This document shows, piece by piece, positions 1-9,709 of a stretch of 35,147 nt of DNA. This DNA is from Variovorax sp. Lineage in GTDB: Bacteria; Pseudomonadota; Gammaproteobacteria; Burkholderiales; Burkholderiaceae_C. Made by a program: the position numbers and the translations under genes. Where the stretch lies: the NCBI GenBank assembly GCA_025352265.1, contig JANXTS010000089.1, forward strand, positions 1 to 35,147. The letters run 5' to 3'. The notes beneath the pieces were generated by a model that saw nothing but the letters and a program-made list of their open reading frames with translations, had not been told where the DNA came from and did not search any database. The stretch's first letter is position 1, and each line of letters starts with the position of its first letter.

Positions 1-3
1 AAA

Positions 4-1194
<1,191 letters not shown>

Positions 1195-1218
1195 TTCATA
1201 CGGCTAAGGACACACACC

Positions 1219-1533
1219 ATGGCAACCAAACAAAAAATCCGCATCCGCCTGAAGGCGTTTGATTACAAGCTCATCGACCAATCGGCCGCTGAAATTGTCG
1301 ACACGGCGAAGCGCACCGGCGCCATTGTCAAGGGCCCGGTTCCGCTGCCGACGCGCATGAAGCGTTTCGACATTCTGCGTTCACCACACGTCAACAAGAC
1401 GTCGCGAGACCAGTTCGAAATTCGCACGCACCAGCGTCTGATGGACATCGTGGACCCGACCGATAAAACGGTTGACGCGCTGATGAAGCTCGACCTTCCG
1501 GCTGGCGTCGACGTCGAAATCAAGCTGCAGTAA
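1219..1533 (+). CDS. rpsJ: 30S ribosomal protein S10
   Basis: Small-subunit head protein S10, also a transcription antitermination partner of NusB in the family. The 104 residues match the usual length. Family landmarks are the [14 protein letters not shown] start, the GPVPLPTR loop and the RTHQRL segment. An AAGGA ribosome binding site lies at 1206-1210. It is probably cotranscribed with tuf. In most bacteria rpsJ opens the S10 operon and rplC follows at once; here a strong terminator follows 20 bases after the stop and rplC is about 2.5 kb away behind its own promoter. Confidence 0.98.
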   Translation: MATKQKIRIRLKAFDYKLIDQSAAEIVDTAKRTGAIVKGPVPLPTRMKRFDILRSPHVNKTSRDQFEIRTHQRLMDIVDPTDKTVDALMKLDLPAGVDVEIKLQ

Positions 1534-1552
1534 CCACTGCAACGCTGAAAAT

Positions 1553-1587
1553 AAAAACCCGCCGACAGCGATGTCGGCGGGTTTTTT
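1553..1587 (+). terminator. Rho-independent terminator after rpsJ
   Basis: A perfect 10-bp GC-rich stem pairs 1558-1567 with 1572-1581 around the tetraloop GCGA, followed by six T residues (1582-1587). A matching A-tract precedes the stem, so the signal is also readable on the other strand. It should end the tuf-rpsJ transcript and separates rpsJ from the rest of the S10 operon. Confidence 0.95.
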
Positions 1588-1652
1588 GCTTTGCCCGTGG
1601 CATGCTTGGCGCGGCGCCAATCCGGCGTGCGATGCTGTATTTAGTCAATGCC

Positions 1653-3287
1653 ATGAACATCGCCAAACGTCTGTTGCTGTCCGGGTGGTTCGCTGCTGTG
1701 CTTGGGATCACCGCCTGTGGCGGTGGAGGGGGCGGCGGAAGCGGCGCCATCGCACTTCCGCCTGTCTCTCCTACGTCGGGCCCCCCTGCAGCGACGGCAC
1801 TTGCGGCGCCCGCGGCAACCACAACGGTAAAGGGCGTGGTGACTTACGATTCCGTGCCCAACAGTAGTGGATCCTTGGTGTATCCCGCTACCGTTCAAAA
1901 GCCTGCTCGTGGCGTCACGGTCGAGTTGGTTGGCACAACGCAGGGCATCATTGCCACGACCACGACAGACTCATCCGGCAAATACTCTGCATCAGTTGCT
2001 CAAGGGTCGACTTTCTTCGTCCGCGTGCGCGCTGCTTTGCTGACCACCGGTACGTCGTCCTGGGATGTCACGGTGCGGGACAACACGCAAGGGGAGGCTG
2101 TTTATGCCTTGGAGTCCGACTCGGTGGTCGCCGTGGGTTCCGATATTCAAAAAGACGTAAATGCCCCATCGGGATGGAGTGGCACGTCGTACAGCGCGTT
2201 GCGGGCGGCCGCTCCTTTCGCCATTTTGGACACGATCTACACAACGCAGCAAAAGGTGCTTTCTGTCGCACCCTCAGTCGCTTTCCCGGCGTTGAAAGTT
2301 CTCTGGAGTGTCAACAACCTGCCTGCCCCGGGCAACCCGGCCCTCGGTCAAATTGGCACCACTTTCTTTACCAATACGAGCACCGGTGCCGCCATCTACG
2401 TGCTCGGCAAGGCGGACGTCGATACTGACGAGTACGACTCGTCAGTGATCGCGCACGAATGGGGTCACTACTACCAGTCGGTTTTCAGTCGCGATGATTC
2501 CCCGGGCGGGGAGCATGGTTCCAACGAACTGTTGGATCGAAGGGTGGCTTTTTCGGAGGGATGGGGCAATGCATGGTCCGGCATTGCACTGAATCGTGCA
2601 AATTACACAGATTCAGCTGGACCCGGGCAGGGTGTCGGCCTCAATTCCAACTTGTCGGTGGGCGCCACGCTGACAAAGGGATGGTTCAGCGAAGAATCGA
2701 TTCAATACGTGCTCTGGACGCTGAATCAGATCGCCGGCTTTGAGCCCATTCATGCGGCAATGACTGGCCCGCTTAAAGGCGGCGTGGCGGTAACTTCGAT
2801 CCATCCATTCAATGTGGCGCTCAAGACGGTGTCGGGCTCGGTCGGTGCAAGCTTTGCACCTCTGCTCGCTTCTGAACATATCGACTCAACGTCCGATGCA
2901 TGGGGATCCACAGAAAGCAATGCTGGCGGCTCTACTGTCGGCCTCCCGATGTATCGCACGCTGACTTTGGGTGCCGCCTTGCCCAATGTATGTGTGTCGA
3001 ACGCCATGGGTGCGCAGATCGGCGACAACAAGCTCGGCAACTATGCTTACCTCCGTCTAAGCGTGCCGGTGGCCAGGAGTTACCAGATATCGGTGGTTGG
3101 CGGTGGTAGCGCAACCGATCCTGACTTTCGCGTTTACAACGCCACTGGGGTCGTCGCAAAAGCCGAGTCAGTCATCGCAGGCGCCGAAACGGCAAAAATC
3201 GCACTTACGCCCGGCGACTACGTGCTTGCGGTTACCGATTACCAAAATAAGGCATCGTCCACATGCTTCACGGTCTCGGTCAATTGA
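1653..3287 (+). CDS. Secreted lipoprotein, putative HEXXH zinc metalloprotease
   Basis: Predicted outer-membrane or periplasm-facing lipoprotein of 544 residues. The start at 1653 gives a standard signal peptide with lipobox ITAC and acylated Cys22, followed by a poly-glycine tether; the frame stays open back to 1602, but neither start has a good ribosome binding site. Residues about 58-130 resemble a carboxypeptidase-regulatory-like beta domain. HEWGH at 268-272 is a zinc-protease motif, and Glu302 in the SEGWGNAW segment is a plausible third ligand, giving a gluzincin-like pattern. The last 85 or so residues resemble a bacterial pre-peptidase C-terminal domain. No exact peptidase family can be named from sequence alone. 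It lies between rpsJ and rplC, an unusual place for an exported enzyme. A partner exported protein follows after 10 bases. Confidence 0.75.
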   Translation: MNIAKRLLLSGWFAAVLGITACGGGGGGGSGAIALPPVSPTSGPPAATALAAPAATTTVKGVVTYDSVPNSSGSLVYPATVQKPARGVTVELVGTTQGIIATTTTDSSGKYSASVAQGSTFFVRVRAALLTTGTSSWDVTVRDNTQGEAVYALESDSVVAVGSDIQKDVNAPSGWSGTSYSALRAAAPFAILDTIYTTQQKVLSVAPSVAFPALKVLWSVNNLPAPGNPALGQIGTTFFTNTSTGAAIYVLGKADVDTDEYDSSVIAHEWGHYYQSVFSRDDSPGGEHGSNELLDRRVAFSEGWGNAWSGIALNRANYTDSAGPGQGVGLNSNLSVGATLTKGWFSEESIQYVLWTLNQIAGFEPIHAAMTGPLKGGVAVTSIHPFNVALKTVSGSVGASFAPLLASEHIDSTSDAWGSTESNAGGSTVGLPMYRTLTLGAALPNVCVSNAMGAQIGDNKLGNYAYLRLSVPVARSYQISVVGGGSATDPDFRVYNATGVVAKAESVIAGAETAKIALTPGDYVLAVTDYQNKASSTCFTVSVN

Positions 3288-3297
3288 GGATCGCGTC

Positions 3298-3834
3298 ATG
3301 ACAAATCTATTTCACTTGGATCATCTTGTTGCGCGAGCTTTTTGCGCCGCCTTGGCGGCTTCGACCTCAATTTCCTGCGCGGCTGGGCTTCCGACCTTGG
3401 TCGCTGCCCCCGGTCAACCGGCTACCGGTGCCGGTTTCATCACCGCGGTACAGAAGTCAAACGGTTCGAGAGTGGTGGTTCGTTACAAGGTCTCCTCGGC
3501 ATCAGGCGCGGGGGTTCCGGTCACGGTAAACCTGACGTTTGGCGCAGTGAACGACGCCGCTGCAAACGTGCGCTTTACTTCCGATGCGGGCTTACGGCTC
3601 ATTGCGTCGCAAGCACCGATGCCATTGCCTATGGGTTCCAGTGAACTCGACTTCCAGGCCGTATCCGAGTCAGACGGGCTGTTCTACATCAACGTATTCA
3701 CAACTCAAAACGGCGCAACAAGCGCAATGTCGATTCCCGTCGCAGTAGGCAATGGCAAGCCGAGGCTCGACGCCATGGGTGTAACCAAGCCTTCAACGGC
3801 CGGCGAAAAAATCATCTCGATTCCCGTGCGCTAA
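3298..3834 (+). CDS. Small exported protein of unknown function
   Basis: The 178-residue product has an N-terminal hydrophobic stretch ending near the STSISCAAG segment, consistent with a Sec signal or possibly a poorly matching lipobox. The rest is rich in Val, Thr, Ser and Ala with alternating hydrophobic residues, suggesting a beta-sandwich. No family is recognised. The start at 3298 is chosen because GAGGA (3286-3290) overlaps the stop of the upstream metalloprotease gene; the frame itself is open back to 3097 but that part overlaps the upstream gene. The tight spacing suggests a two-gene operon, and the product could be a substrate, inhibitor or partner of the protease, which is inference only. 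Confidence 0.7.
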   Translation: MTNLFHLDHLVARAFCAALAASTSISCAAGLPTLVAAPGQPATGAGFITAVQKSNGSRVVVRYKVSSASGAGVPVTVNLTFGAVNDAAANVRFTSDAGLRLIASQAPMPLPMGSSELDFQAVSESDGLFYINVFTTQNGATSAMSIPVAVGNGKPRLDAMGVTKPSTAGEKIISIPVR

Positions 3835-3862
3835 CGCTCCGAGCACGCGCTACCGACGAACA

Positions 3863-3891
3863 TTGCAGTAATCGCGACGGCGGGCTATAAT
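3863..3891 (+). promoter_or_regulatory. Strong sigma70 promoter of the rplC-rpsQ operon
   Basis: The -35 hexamer TTGCAG (3863-3868) and a perfect TATAAT -10 (3886-3891) are separated by exactly 17 bases. Transcription should begin near 3898, leaving a leader of about 160 bases before rplC. Placement directly upstream of ten ribosomal protein genes supports the call. Confidence 0.88.
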
Positions 3892-3897
3892 CTTTGG

Positions 3898-4055
3898 CTC
3901 TGCTGAGCCTCTGTATGCCGCCCTCGGCTTGCAGCGTCGTAGCAGTGATTTATCAACCTTCTTTCGTAGGTCGAGTCCGGAGAGCCGGGCTGGACTAAAC
4001 GCTGCCGCCAATTGAAGTGGCAGTGGCGAAAGAAGACTTCCATTTGGAGAAAAAA
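3898..4055 (+). promoter_or_regulatory. Structured 5' leader of the rplC operon
   Basis: About 158 untranslated bases precede rplC. Two local helices are visible: 3974-3978 (AGTCC) with 3992-3996 (GGACT), which contains a competing CCGG/CCGG hairpin, and 4002-4006 (CTGCC) with 4019-4023 (GGCAG). In Escherichia coli a leader of similar length, placed before rpsJ, lets protein L4 repress the S10 operon. Whether this leader binds L4 (encoded by rplD downstream) is inference. The rplC ribosome binding site GGAGA is at 4046-4050. Confidence 0.55.
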
Positions 4056-4736
4056 ATGAGTCTTAGCAACTCCCTCGGGTTGCTGGGTCGCAAGGTGGGG
4101 ATGATGCGTCTCTTCACTGATGACGGGGACGCAGTTCCTGTCACGGTGGTGGATGTGTCCAACAACCGTGTGACCCAGATCAAGTCCATAGAGACCGACG
4201 GATACGTCGCGCTGCAAGTGACCTTTGGCGCGCGAAAAGCTTCACGCGTGACGAAGCCTCTGGCTGGACACCTTGCCAAGGCCGGTGTTGAAGCCGGCGA
4301 GATCATCCAAGAATTCCGTGTGACCGCCGATGCGGCAGGCCAACACAAAGCGGGTGGCGTCATCGCCGCCGGCAGCGTGTTTTCGGTGGGTCAAAAGGTG
4401 GATGTGCAGGGCACCTCCATTGGTAAGGGCTTTGCTGGCACCATCAAGCGTCACAACATGAAGTCGCAGCGTGCGTCGCACGGCAACAGCCGTTCGCACA
4501 ACGTTCCCGGCTCCATCGGTATGGCGCAGGATCCAGGTCGCGTTTTTCCGGGCAAGCGCATGACGGGCCATCTAGGAGATGTCACCTGCACGACGCAAAA
4601 CCTTGACGTCTATCGCATCGACGAGGCGCGTCAACTGTTGCTCATCAGGGGCGCGATTCCGGGTTCGAAGGGTGGCTTCGTTACCGTTCGCCACGCCATC
4701 AAGACCAAGCCGCAATCCGTTGAAGGAGCGAAGTAA
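4056..4736 (+). CDS. rplC: 50S ribosomal protein L3
   Basis: Early-assembly large-subunit protein whose loop reaches toward the peptidyl transferase centre. The start at 4056 follows GGAGA with ideal spacing and yields the family start [16 protein letters not shown]; a further in-frame ATG-less extension upstream is not homologous. The 226 residues fit the family. The [10 protein letters not shown] and [17 protein letters not shown] segments are hallmark L3 sequence, the latter including the conserved region whose glutamine is methylated by PrmB in other bacteria. The stop overlaps the rplD start by one base (TAATG), indicating translational coupling. It is the first gene after the operon promoter, in contrast to the usual rpsJ-first order. 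Confidence 0.97.
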   Translation: MSLSNSLGLLGRKVGMMRLFTDDGDAVPVTVVDVSNNRVTQIKSIETDGYVALQVTFGARKASRVTKPLAGHLAKAGVEAGEIIQEFRVTADAAGQHKAGGVIAAGSVFSVGQKVDVQGTSIGKGFAGTIKRHNMKSQRASHGNSRSHNVPGSIGMAQDPGRVFPGKRMTGHLGDVTCTTQNLDVYRIDEARQLLLIRGAIPGSKGGFVTVRHAIKTKPQSVEGAK

Positions 4737-5356
4737 TGCAACTCGAACTCCTGAACGAACAGGGCCAGGCTTCCGCCAAGTACGACGCTCCCGAGACCGT
4801 GTTCGGCCGTGACTACAACGAAGATCTGGTCCACCAGATCGTCGTTGCATTCCAGGCCAACGCCCGCCAGGGAACGCGCGCCCAAAAGGACCGCGAGCAG
4901 GTCCATCACTCGACCAAGAAGCCTTTCAAGCAAAAGGGAACGGGCCGCGCCCGTGCCGGTATGACGTCCTCGCCGTTGTGGCGCGGGGGTGGCCGGATCT
5001 TCCCGAACATGCCTGACGAAAACTTCACGCAGAAAATCAACAAGAAGATGTATCGCGCCGGCATGGCATCGATTTTCTCGCAGCTCGCTCGCGAAGGTCG
5101 TTTGGCTGTAGTCGAGTCGCTGACAGTCGATTCGCCCAAGACGAAGCCGCTGGCGGCGCGTTTCAAAGCGATGAACCTCCAGTCGGTCCTAGTGATCGCT
5201 GAAGAAGTCGACGAAAACCTGTACCTCGCATCGCGCAACCTGGTCAATGTGCTTGTCGTCGAGCCACGCTACGCCGACCCGGTGTCGCTGGTGCACTACA
5301 AGAAGGTCCTCGTGACCAAGGGCGCCGTAGAAAAGCTCAAGGAGATGTTCGCATGA
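4736..5356 (+). CDS. rplD: 50S ribosomal protein L4
   Basis: Large-subunit protein lining the exit tunnel; in enterobacteria it is also the autogenous repressor of the S10 operon. The 206-residue product has the long basic loop with GTGRARAG and the [12 protein letters not shown] segment that reaches into the tunnel. The start overlaps the rplC stop by one base, and the end overlaps the rplW start by four bases (ATGA), so L3, L4 and L23 are translationally coupled. Confidence 0.97.
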   Translation: MQLELLNEQGQASAKYDAPETVFGRDYNEDLVHQIVVAFQANARQGTRAQKDREQVHHSTKKPFKQKGTGRARAGMTSSPLWRGGGRIFPNMPDENFTQKINKKMYRAGMASIFSQLAREGRLAVVESLTVDSPKTKPLAARFKAMNLQSVLVIAEEVDENLYLASRNLVNVLVVEPRYADPVSLVHYKKVLVTKGAVEKLKEMFA

Positions 5357-5691
5357 GCCGCATGAATCCTACTCCGGCCTTTCGAGGTCAGTTTGCCGAA
5401 GGCCGTCTGATGGCTGTGCTGGTAGCACCGATCGTGTCTGAAAAGGCAACGATGGTTGGCGAGAAATCAAACGCAGTCACATTCAAGGTGCTGCAGGACG
5501 CCACCAAGCCCGAAATCAAGGCCGCTGTTGAACTTATGTTCAAGGTCGAAGTTCAGGGCGTGTCGGTGCTTAACACCAAGGGCAAGGCTAAGCGCTTTGG
5601 CAAGTCGATGGGTCGTCGCGACAACGTTCGCAAGGCTTATGTGACGCTTAAGGCCGGGCAAGAGCTCAACCTCGTCGGGGAAGGCGTTTAA
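5353..5691 (+). CDS. rplW: 50S ribosomal protein L23
   Basis: Protein at the tunnel exit that docks trigger factor and SRP. The core [19 protein letters not shown] and the C-terminal [10 protein letters not shown] are typical. The chosen start overlaps rplD by four bases and has AAGGAG at 5339-5344, giving 112 residues, around ten more than many L23 proteins; an internal ATG at 5410 would give a shorter form. The extra N-terminal [14 protein letters not shown] segment has reasonable codon use and may be real in this lineage. Confidence 0.95.
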   Translation: MSRMNPTPAFRGQFAEGRLMAVLVAPIVSEKATMVGEKSNAVTFKVLQDATKPEIKAAVELMFKVEVQGVSVLNTKGKAKRFGKSMGRRDNVRKAYVTLKAGQELNLVGEGV

Positions 5692-5693
5692 TC

Positions 5694-6518
5694 ATGGCCG
5701 TCATCAAGATGAAACCCACTTCGCCGGGCCAACGCGGCGCGGTGAAGATCTCTCGCGATCACCTATTTAAGGGTGCTCCACACGCTGCGCTGCTGGAACC
5801 TCAGTTTCAAAAGGCCGGTCGCAATAACAACGGTCACATCACGACCCGGCATAAGGGTGGCGGGCATAAGCACCACTATCGCCTGGTAGATTTCGTGCGC
5901 AACAAGGACGGCATCCCGGCCAAGGTCGAACGTATCGAGTACGACCCGAACCGCACCGCCCACATCGCGCTGGTATGTTACGCCGATGGCGAGCGTCGCT
6001 ACATCATTGCCCCGCGCGGTCTCGAGGCCGGCGCTACGTTGCTGAGCGGTGCCGAAGCACCGATCCGCGCCGGTAACACGCTGCCGATTCGCAATATTCC
6101 AGTCGGATCTACGATCCATTGCATCGAGTTGCAGCCAGGTAAGGGTGCGCAAATTGCGCGCTCGGCTGGCACGTCGGCCACGCTGCTGGCACGTGAAGGT
6201 GTCTACGCGCAGGTCCGCATGCGGTCCGGCGAAGTTCGCCGCGTACATGTGGAATGCCGCGCGACCATTGGTGAAGTCGCCAACGAAGAACACAGCCTGC
6301 GCCGTCTCGGCAAGGCTGGCGTGAAACGTCACATGGGTATCCGTCCGACCGTTCGCGGTGTGGTGATGAACCCGGTCGACCACCCGCATGGTGGCGGCGA
6401 AGGCAAGACCGGCGAAGGCCGTCATCCAGTCGACCCATGGGGCAATCTGACCAAGGGCTATCGCACCCGTAACAACAAGCGCACGCAAGTCTTCATCGTG
6501 TCGCGTCGCAAGAAGTAA
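5694..6518 (+). CDS. rplB: 50S ribosomal protein L2
   Basis: Large-subunit protein required for subunit association and peptidyl transferase activity. The 274 residues match the family. Hallmarks are [18 protein letters not shown] near the N-terminus and [15 protein letters not shown] near the C-terminus, which includes the conserved histidine close to the catalytic centre. It starts two bases after rplW with GGGGAAGG upstream and is followed by rpsS after 13 bases. Confidence 0.98.
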   Translation: MAVIKMKPTSPGQRGAVKISRDHLFKGAPHAALLEPQFQKAGRNNNGHITTRHKGGGHKHHYRLVDFVRNKDGIPAKVERIEYDPNRTAHIALVCYADGERRYIIAPRGLEAGATLLSGAEAPIRAGNTLPIRNIPVGSTIHCIELQPGKGAQIARSAGTSATLLAREGVYAQVRMRSGEVRRVHVECRATIGEVANEEHSLRRLGKAGVKRHMGIRPTVRGVVMNPVDHPHGGGEGKTGEGRHPVDPWGNLTKGYRTRNNKRTQVFIVSRRKK

Positions 6519-6531
6519 GGGGTAGCAGTAA

Positions 6532-6810
6532 ATGACTCGCTCTCTCAAAAAGGGTCCGTTCGTCGACCATCACCTGGTGGCTAAGGCCGATAAGGCGGTG
6601 ACGACCAAGGACAAAAAGCCGATCAAGACTTGGTCGCGTCGCTCAATGGTCCTCCCTGAATTCATTGGGTTGACCATTGCCGTGCACAACGGAAAGCAGC
6701 ACGTGCCTGTGTACATCACGGACCAGATGGTCGGTCACAAGCTCGGCGAATTTGCGCTCACCCGCACGTTCAAGGGGCACCCCGCGGACAAAAAAGTCCA
6801 GAAAAAATAA
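6532..6810 (+). CDS. rpsS: 30S ribosomal protein S19
   Basis: Small-subunit head protein contacting S13 and the A-site finger region. The 92 residues contain the standard start [12 protein letters not shown], the [13 protein letters not shown] segment and the C-terminal [12 protein letters not shown]. An AAGGGG ribosome binding site lies at 6517-6522. Gene order rplB-rpsS-rplV is canonical. Confidence 0.98.
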   Translation: MTRSLKKGPFVDHHLVAKADKAVTTKDKKPIKTWSRRSMVLPEFIGLTIAVHNGKQHVPVYITDQMVGHKLGEFALTRTFKGHPADKKVQKK

Positions 6811-6819
6811 GGAACGACC

Positions 6820-7152
6820 ATGTCTGAAACACGTGCAGTCCTTCGTGGCGTCCGCCTTTCGGTTGACAAGGGCCGTCTGGTCGCGGACCTGATCCGCGGC
6901 AAGAAGGTTGACCAAGCGCTCAACGTTCTGCAGTTCACGCAGAAAAAGGCCGCTGTGATCATCAAGAAAGTGCTCGAGTCGGCGATTGCCAACGCAGAGC
7001 ACAACGACGGTGTTGACATCGACGAGCTGCGAATCACCACCATCTACGTCGAACAGGGCGCTACGCTCAAGCGCTTCACTGCGCGGGCCAAGGGCCGCGG
7101 TAACCGCATCAGCAAGCCCACGTGCCATGTGTACGTGACGGTTGGCAATTAA
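6820..7152 (+). CDS. rplV: 50S ribosomal protein L22
   Basis: Large-subunit protein whose beta-hairpin lines the exit tunnel next to L4. The 110 residues include [19 protein letters not shown] and the C-terminal hairpin [18 protein letters not shown], the region in which macrolide-resistance changes map in other bacteria. An AAGGA site at 6809-6813 precedes the ATG. It ends 17 bases before rpsC. Confidence 0.98.
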   Translation: MSETRAVLRGVRLSVDKGRLVADLIRGKKVDQALNVLQFTQKKAAVIIKKVLESAIANAEHNDGVDIDELRITTIYVEQGATLKRFTARAKGRGNRISKPTCHVYVTVGN

Positions 7153-7169
7153 GAAGGCCTGGAAGAACT

Positions 7170-8102
7170 ATGGGACAGAAGATTCACCCCACCGGTTTCC
7201 GCCTTGCGGTCACCCGGAACTGGTCCAGCCGCTGGTACGCCAGCAACAAAGACTTCGCCGGCATGCTGGCCGAAGACATCAAGGTGCGCGAGTACCTGAA
7301 GAAGAAGCTCAAGAACGCATCCGTTTCTCGCGTGATGATCGAGCGTCCCGCCAAAAATGCACGTATCACCATCTACTCGGCACGTCCGGGCGTGGTGATC
7401 GGTAAAAAGGGTGAGGACATCGAGAACTTGAAGCGCGAACTGGGTCGCCAGCTTGGCGTCCCGGTGGCAGTGAACATCGAAGAAGTGCGCAAGCCTGAAA
7501 TCGATGCGAAGCTGATTGCAGATAGCATTACGCAGCAGCTTGAGAAGCGCATCATGTTCCGCCGCGCCATGAAGCGTGCGATGCAGAACGCGATGCGTCT
7601 GGGTGCTCAAGGCATCAAGATCATGTCGTCGGGTCGCCTTAACGGCATCGAAATCGCACGTTGCGAGTGGTATCGCGAAGGCCGCGTGCCTCTCCACACC
7701 TTGCGCGCCGACATCGACTACGGCACCTCGGAAGCCAAGACCACGTACGGCGTCATCGGCGTCAAGGTCTGGGTCTACAAGGGCGACACCCTGGGTCGTA
7801 ACGACCTGCCGGCTGTCGAAACGCCGCGTCCGGACGATGAGCGTCGCCCACGTGGTCCGCGTCGCGATGGCCGTCCGGGTGGCGATCGTCCAGGTGGTGA
7901 TCGCCGTAGCCCTAGTTCCGGCCCGCGTGCCGGTGCCCGTGGCCCGATCGGTGGAAACACCGCGCCGGCCGATGGCAGTGACAAGCCCGCAGAAGCGACC
8001 GGTGGTGCTCCCGCAGCACCGGGTGCAGACTCGAAACCCGCCGTTAAGCGCGTCCGCAAAGCCGCGCCAGCTGCAGCAGCTGACGGTGCCAAGACCGAGT
8101 AA
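7170..8102 (+). CDS. rpsC: 30S ribosomal protein S3 with long basic/acidic tail
   Basis: Small-subunit protein at the mRNA entry channel, with helicase-related activity in the family. The start at 7170 gives the canonical [12 protein letters not shown] with GGAAG just upstream. A KH domain is evident from [18 protein letters not shown], followed by the S3 C-terminal domain ([19 protein letters not shown]). The product has 310 residues against about 233 in Escherichia coli. From about residue 215 it continues into a low-complexity tail, first Arg/Gly/Asp/Pro repeats ([10 protein letters not shown]), then Ala/Pro/Lys-rich sequence. The tail is in frame without interruption and is likely disordered and RNA-binding; its role is unknown. 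Confidence 0.96.
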   Translation: MGQKIHPTGFRLAVTRNWSSRWYASNKDFAGMLAEDIKVREYLKKKLKNASVSRVMIERPAKNARITIYSARPGVVIGKKGEDIENLKRELGRQLGVPVAVNIEEVRKPEIDAKLIADSITQQLEKRIMFRRAMKRAMQNAMRLGAQGIKIMSSGRLNGIEIARCEWYREGRVPLHTLRADIDYGTSEAKTTYGVIGVKVWVYKGDTLGRNDLPAVETPRPDDERRPRGPRRDGRPGGDRPGGDRRSPSSGPRAGARGPIGGNTAPADGSDKPAEATGGAPAAPGADSKPAVKRVRKAAPAAAADGAKTE

Positions 8103-8157
8103 TCGGTCTTTCCTGGACGCGAAAGTGTCTGGGGCAGTCCTCACGGAGTAATAAAAC

Positions 8158-8574
8158 ATGCTGCAACCTGCACGCAGAAAGTTCCGCAAGGAACAAAAGG
8201 GCCGTAACACCGGTATAGCGACGCGCGGCAACGCCGTGTCGTTCGGTGACTTCGGTCTCAAGTCGATCGACCGCGGCCGCCTGACGGCTCGCCAGATCGA
8301 AGCCGCTCGTCGCGCTATTTCACGTCATGTGAAGCGCGGCGGTCGTATCTGGATTCGCGTGTTTCCCGACAAGCCGATCTCCCACAAGCCCGCTGAGGTG
8401 CGGATGGGTAACGGCAAGGGCAACCCCGAGTACTACGTCGCTGAAATCCAGCCTGGCAAGGTGATCTACGAGATCGTGGGTGTGCCCGAAGAACTTGCAC
8501 GAGAAGCGTTCCGCTTGGCTGCCGCTAAGCTCCCGCTGCGCACGACCTTCGTCGCTCGCCAGCTCGGCGCCTGA
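8158..8574 (+). CDS. rplP: 50S ribosomal protein L16
   Basis: Large-subunit protein near the A site that helps position tRNA. The 138-residue protein has the family start [17 protein letters not shown], the [15 protein letters not shown] segment and [21 protein letters not shown] site lies just upstream. The 55-base gap from rpsC is the widest inside this operon; no promoter or terminator stands out in it. It ends 11 bases before rpmC. Confidence 0.98.
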   Translation: MLQPARRKFRKEQKGRNTGIATRGNAVSFGDFGLKSIDRGRLTARQIEAARRAISRHVKRGGRIWIRVFPDKPISHKPAEVRMGNGKGNPEYYVAEIQPGKVIYEIVGVPEELAREAFRLAAAKLPLRTTFVARQLGA

Positions 8575-8585
8575 GGAGAACACTG

Positions 8586-8840
8586 ATGGCAACTCGTAAA
8601 AAGAAGGACGCCGCGGCCAAGCCGGTCAAGGTGTCGAAGGCAGCAACGCTGCGCGACAAGGATGTCGCCGGTCTGAAGACGGAAGTCAAGGATTTGCAAA
8701 AGGCTCATTTCGGTCTTCGCATGCAAAAAGCTACGCAACAGTTGACGAATCTGTCGACGCTGCGCGTGACACGTCGCGACATCGCACGTGCCAAAACCAT
8801 CCTTGCGCAAAAGCAGCAAGAAACCCCAGCCGCGAAGTAA
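8586..8840 (+). CDS. rpmC: 50S ribosomal protein L29, N-terminally extended
   Basis: Small protein at the tunnel exit beside L23. The core ([24 protein letters not shown] through [11 protein letters not shown]) is typical L29, but the product has 84 residues against about 63 in Escherichia coli. The excess is an N-terminal Lys/Ala-rich segment starting [16 protein letters not shown] plus a short C-terminal tail. GAGGAG precedes the ATG at good spacing and there is no internal ATG at the start of the core, so the extended form is the likely product. Confidence 0.95.
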   Translation: MATRKKKDAAAKPVKVSKAATLRDKDVAGLKTEVKDLQKAHFGLRMQKATQQLTNLSTLRVTRRDIARAKTILAQKQQETPAAK

Positions 8841-8849
8841 GGAGTGAAC

Positions 8850-9119
8850 ATGACGGAAGTTAAAAAATCCCTCAAGCGCACCTTGATCGGCAAGGTGGTC
8901 AGCGACAAGCGTGAGAAAACAGTAACGGTGCTGGTGGAGCGCCGCGTGAAGCACGAGCTCTACGGCAAAATCGTTGCCAAGACGAGCAAGTACCATGCGC
9001 ATGACGAAACCGGCCAGTACAAGCTAGGCGACACCATCGAAATCACCGAAAGCAGGCCGATTTCGAAGACAAAGAACTGGGTTGTTACCCGCCTTGTCGA
9101 AAAAGCCGCAGCAGTTTGA
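8850..9119 (+). CDS. rpsQ: 30S ribosomal protein S17
   Basis: Small-subunit body protein important for early assembly. The 89 residues start [20 protein letters not shown] and contain [21 protein letters not shown] and the C-terminal [13 protein letters not shown], all typical. The ATG at 8850 follows AAGGAG at 8839-8843; a GTG six bases upstream is less likely. It is the last gene of the operon and a terminator follows. The spc operon gene rplN does not come next. Confidence 0.97.
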   Translation: MTEVKKSLKRTLIGKVVSDKREKTVTVLVERRVKHELYGKIVAKTSKYHAHDETGQYKLGDTIEITESRPISKTKNWVVTRLVEKAAAV

Positions 9120-9153
9120 GTCGGAGTTCGACGATAAACGCTTCGGCGTAACT

Positions 9154-9182
9154 AAAAAAGGCCCACAATCTGGGCTTTTTTT
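9154..9182 (+). terminator. Rho-independent terminator after rpsQ
   Basis: Stem GCCCA (9161-9165) pairs with TGGGC (9171-9175) around CAATC, extended by a run of A residues facing a run of seven T residues. It should end the ribosomal protein transcript. It lies only about 20 bases upstream of the peroxiredoxin start codon. Confidence 0.88.
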
Positions 9183-9202
9183 CATTTTCTGGAGCAGCTT
9201 GC

Positions 9203-9709
9203 ATGATCAAAGTTGGTGACACCCTTCCCGCTACCACCCTGATGGAATTCTCCGAAGTCGAGGGCGAGGGTTGCAGCATTGGACCGAATCCCGTCGACGT
9301 GGCCAAGGCCACCGCTGGCAGGACCATCGCACTGTTCGCGTTGCCTGGTGCGTTCACGCCGACTTGCTCTGCGAAACATGTGCCCGGCTATGTCGAGCAT
9401 GCCGCCGAATTCAAGGCTGCCGGAGTCGATGAGATCTGGTGCGTGAGCGTCAACGACGCATTCGTTATGGGTGCTTGGGCGCGTGATCAGAAAACGGGAA
9501 CCAAGGTGCGCATGCTTGCAGACGGGAGCGGAGACTTCGCCAAAGCCACGGGCCTGACGCTCGACCTCACAGGTCGCGGCATGGGCGTGCGCAGCAATCG
9601 CTATTCGGCGCTCGTCAAAGACGGGAAAGTCGCGACGCTCAACGTCGAAGCGCCGGGCAAGTTCGAGGTGAGTGGTGCCGAAACGTTGCTGGCGCAGGCC
9701 CGCGGCTGA
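9203..9709 (+). CDS. Peroxiredoxin, Prx5-type
   Basis: Thiol peroxidase of the Prx5/PMP20 family, reducing hydrogen and alkyl peroxides, probably with glutathione or glutaredoxin as donor. The 168 residues match the family. The peroxidatic cysteine is Cys55 in LPGAFTPTCS; the conserved arginine lies in the GVRSNRYSALV segment. Other cysteines are Cys24 and Cys80, neither at an obvious canonical resolving position. GGAG lies 8 bases before the ATG. The preceding terminator leaves no space for a normal promoter after it, so transcription probably starts inside or before rpsQ or comes by read-through. The downstream neighbour is convergent. Confidence 0.93.
   Translation: MIKVGDTLPATTLMEFSEVEGEGCSIGPNPVDVAKATAGRTIALFALPGAFTPTCSAKHVPGYVEHAAEFKAAGVDEIWCVSVNDAFVMGAWARDQKTGTKVRMLADGSGDFAKATGLTLDLTGRGMGVRSNRYSALVKDGKVATLNVEAPGKFEVSGAETLLAQARG

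Noticed and set aside
1715..1745. G-rich tract as a simple repeat or slippage site
   Set aside because: It encodes a poly-glycine tether directly after the lipobox cysteine, a common lipoprotein linker, and the frame is intact.
5763..6548. Minus-strand open frame of 261 codons opposite rplB
   Set aside because: It lies fully antisense to an unmistakable L2 gene; high-GC third positions leave such frames open.
7149..8261. Long open frame of 370 codons on the minus strand opposite rpsC and its flanks
   Set aside because: It mirrors rpsC codon bias, spans the ends of neighbouring genes, has no family resemblance and no ribosome binding site.
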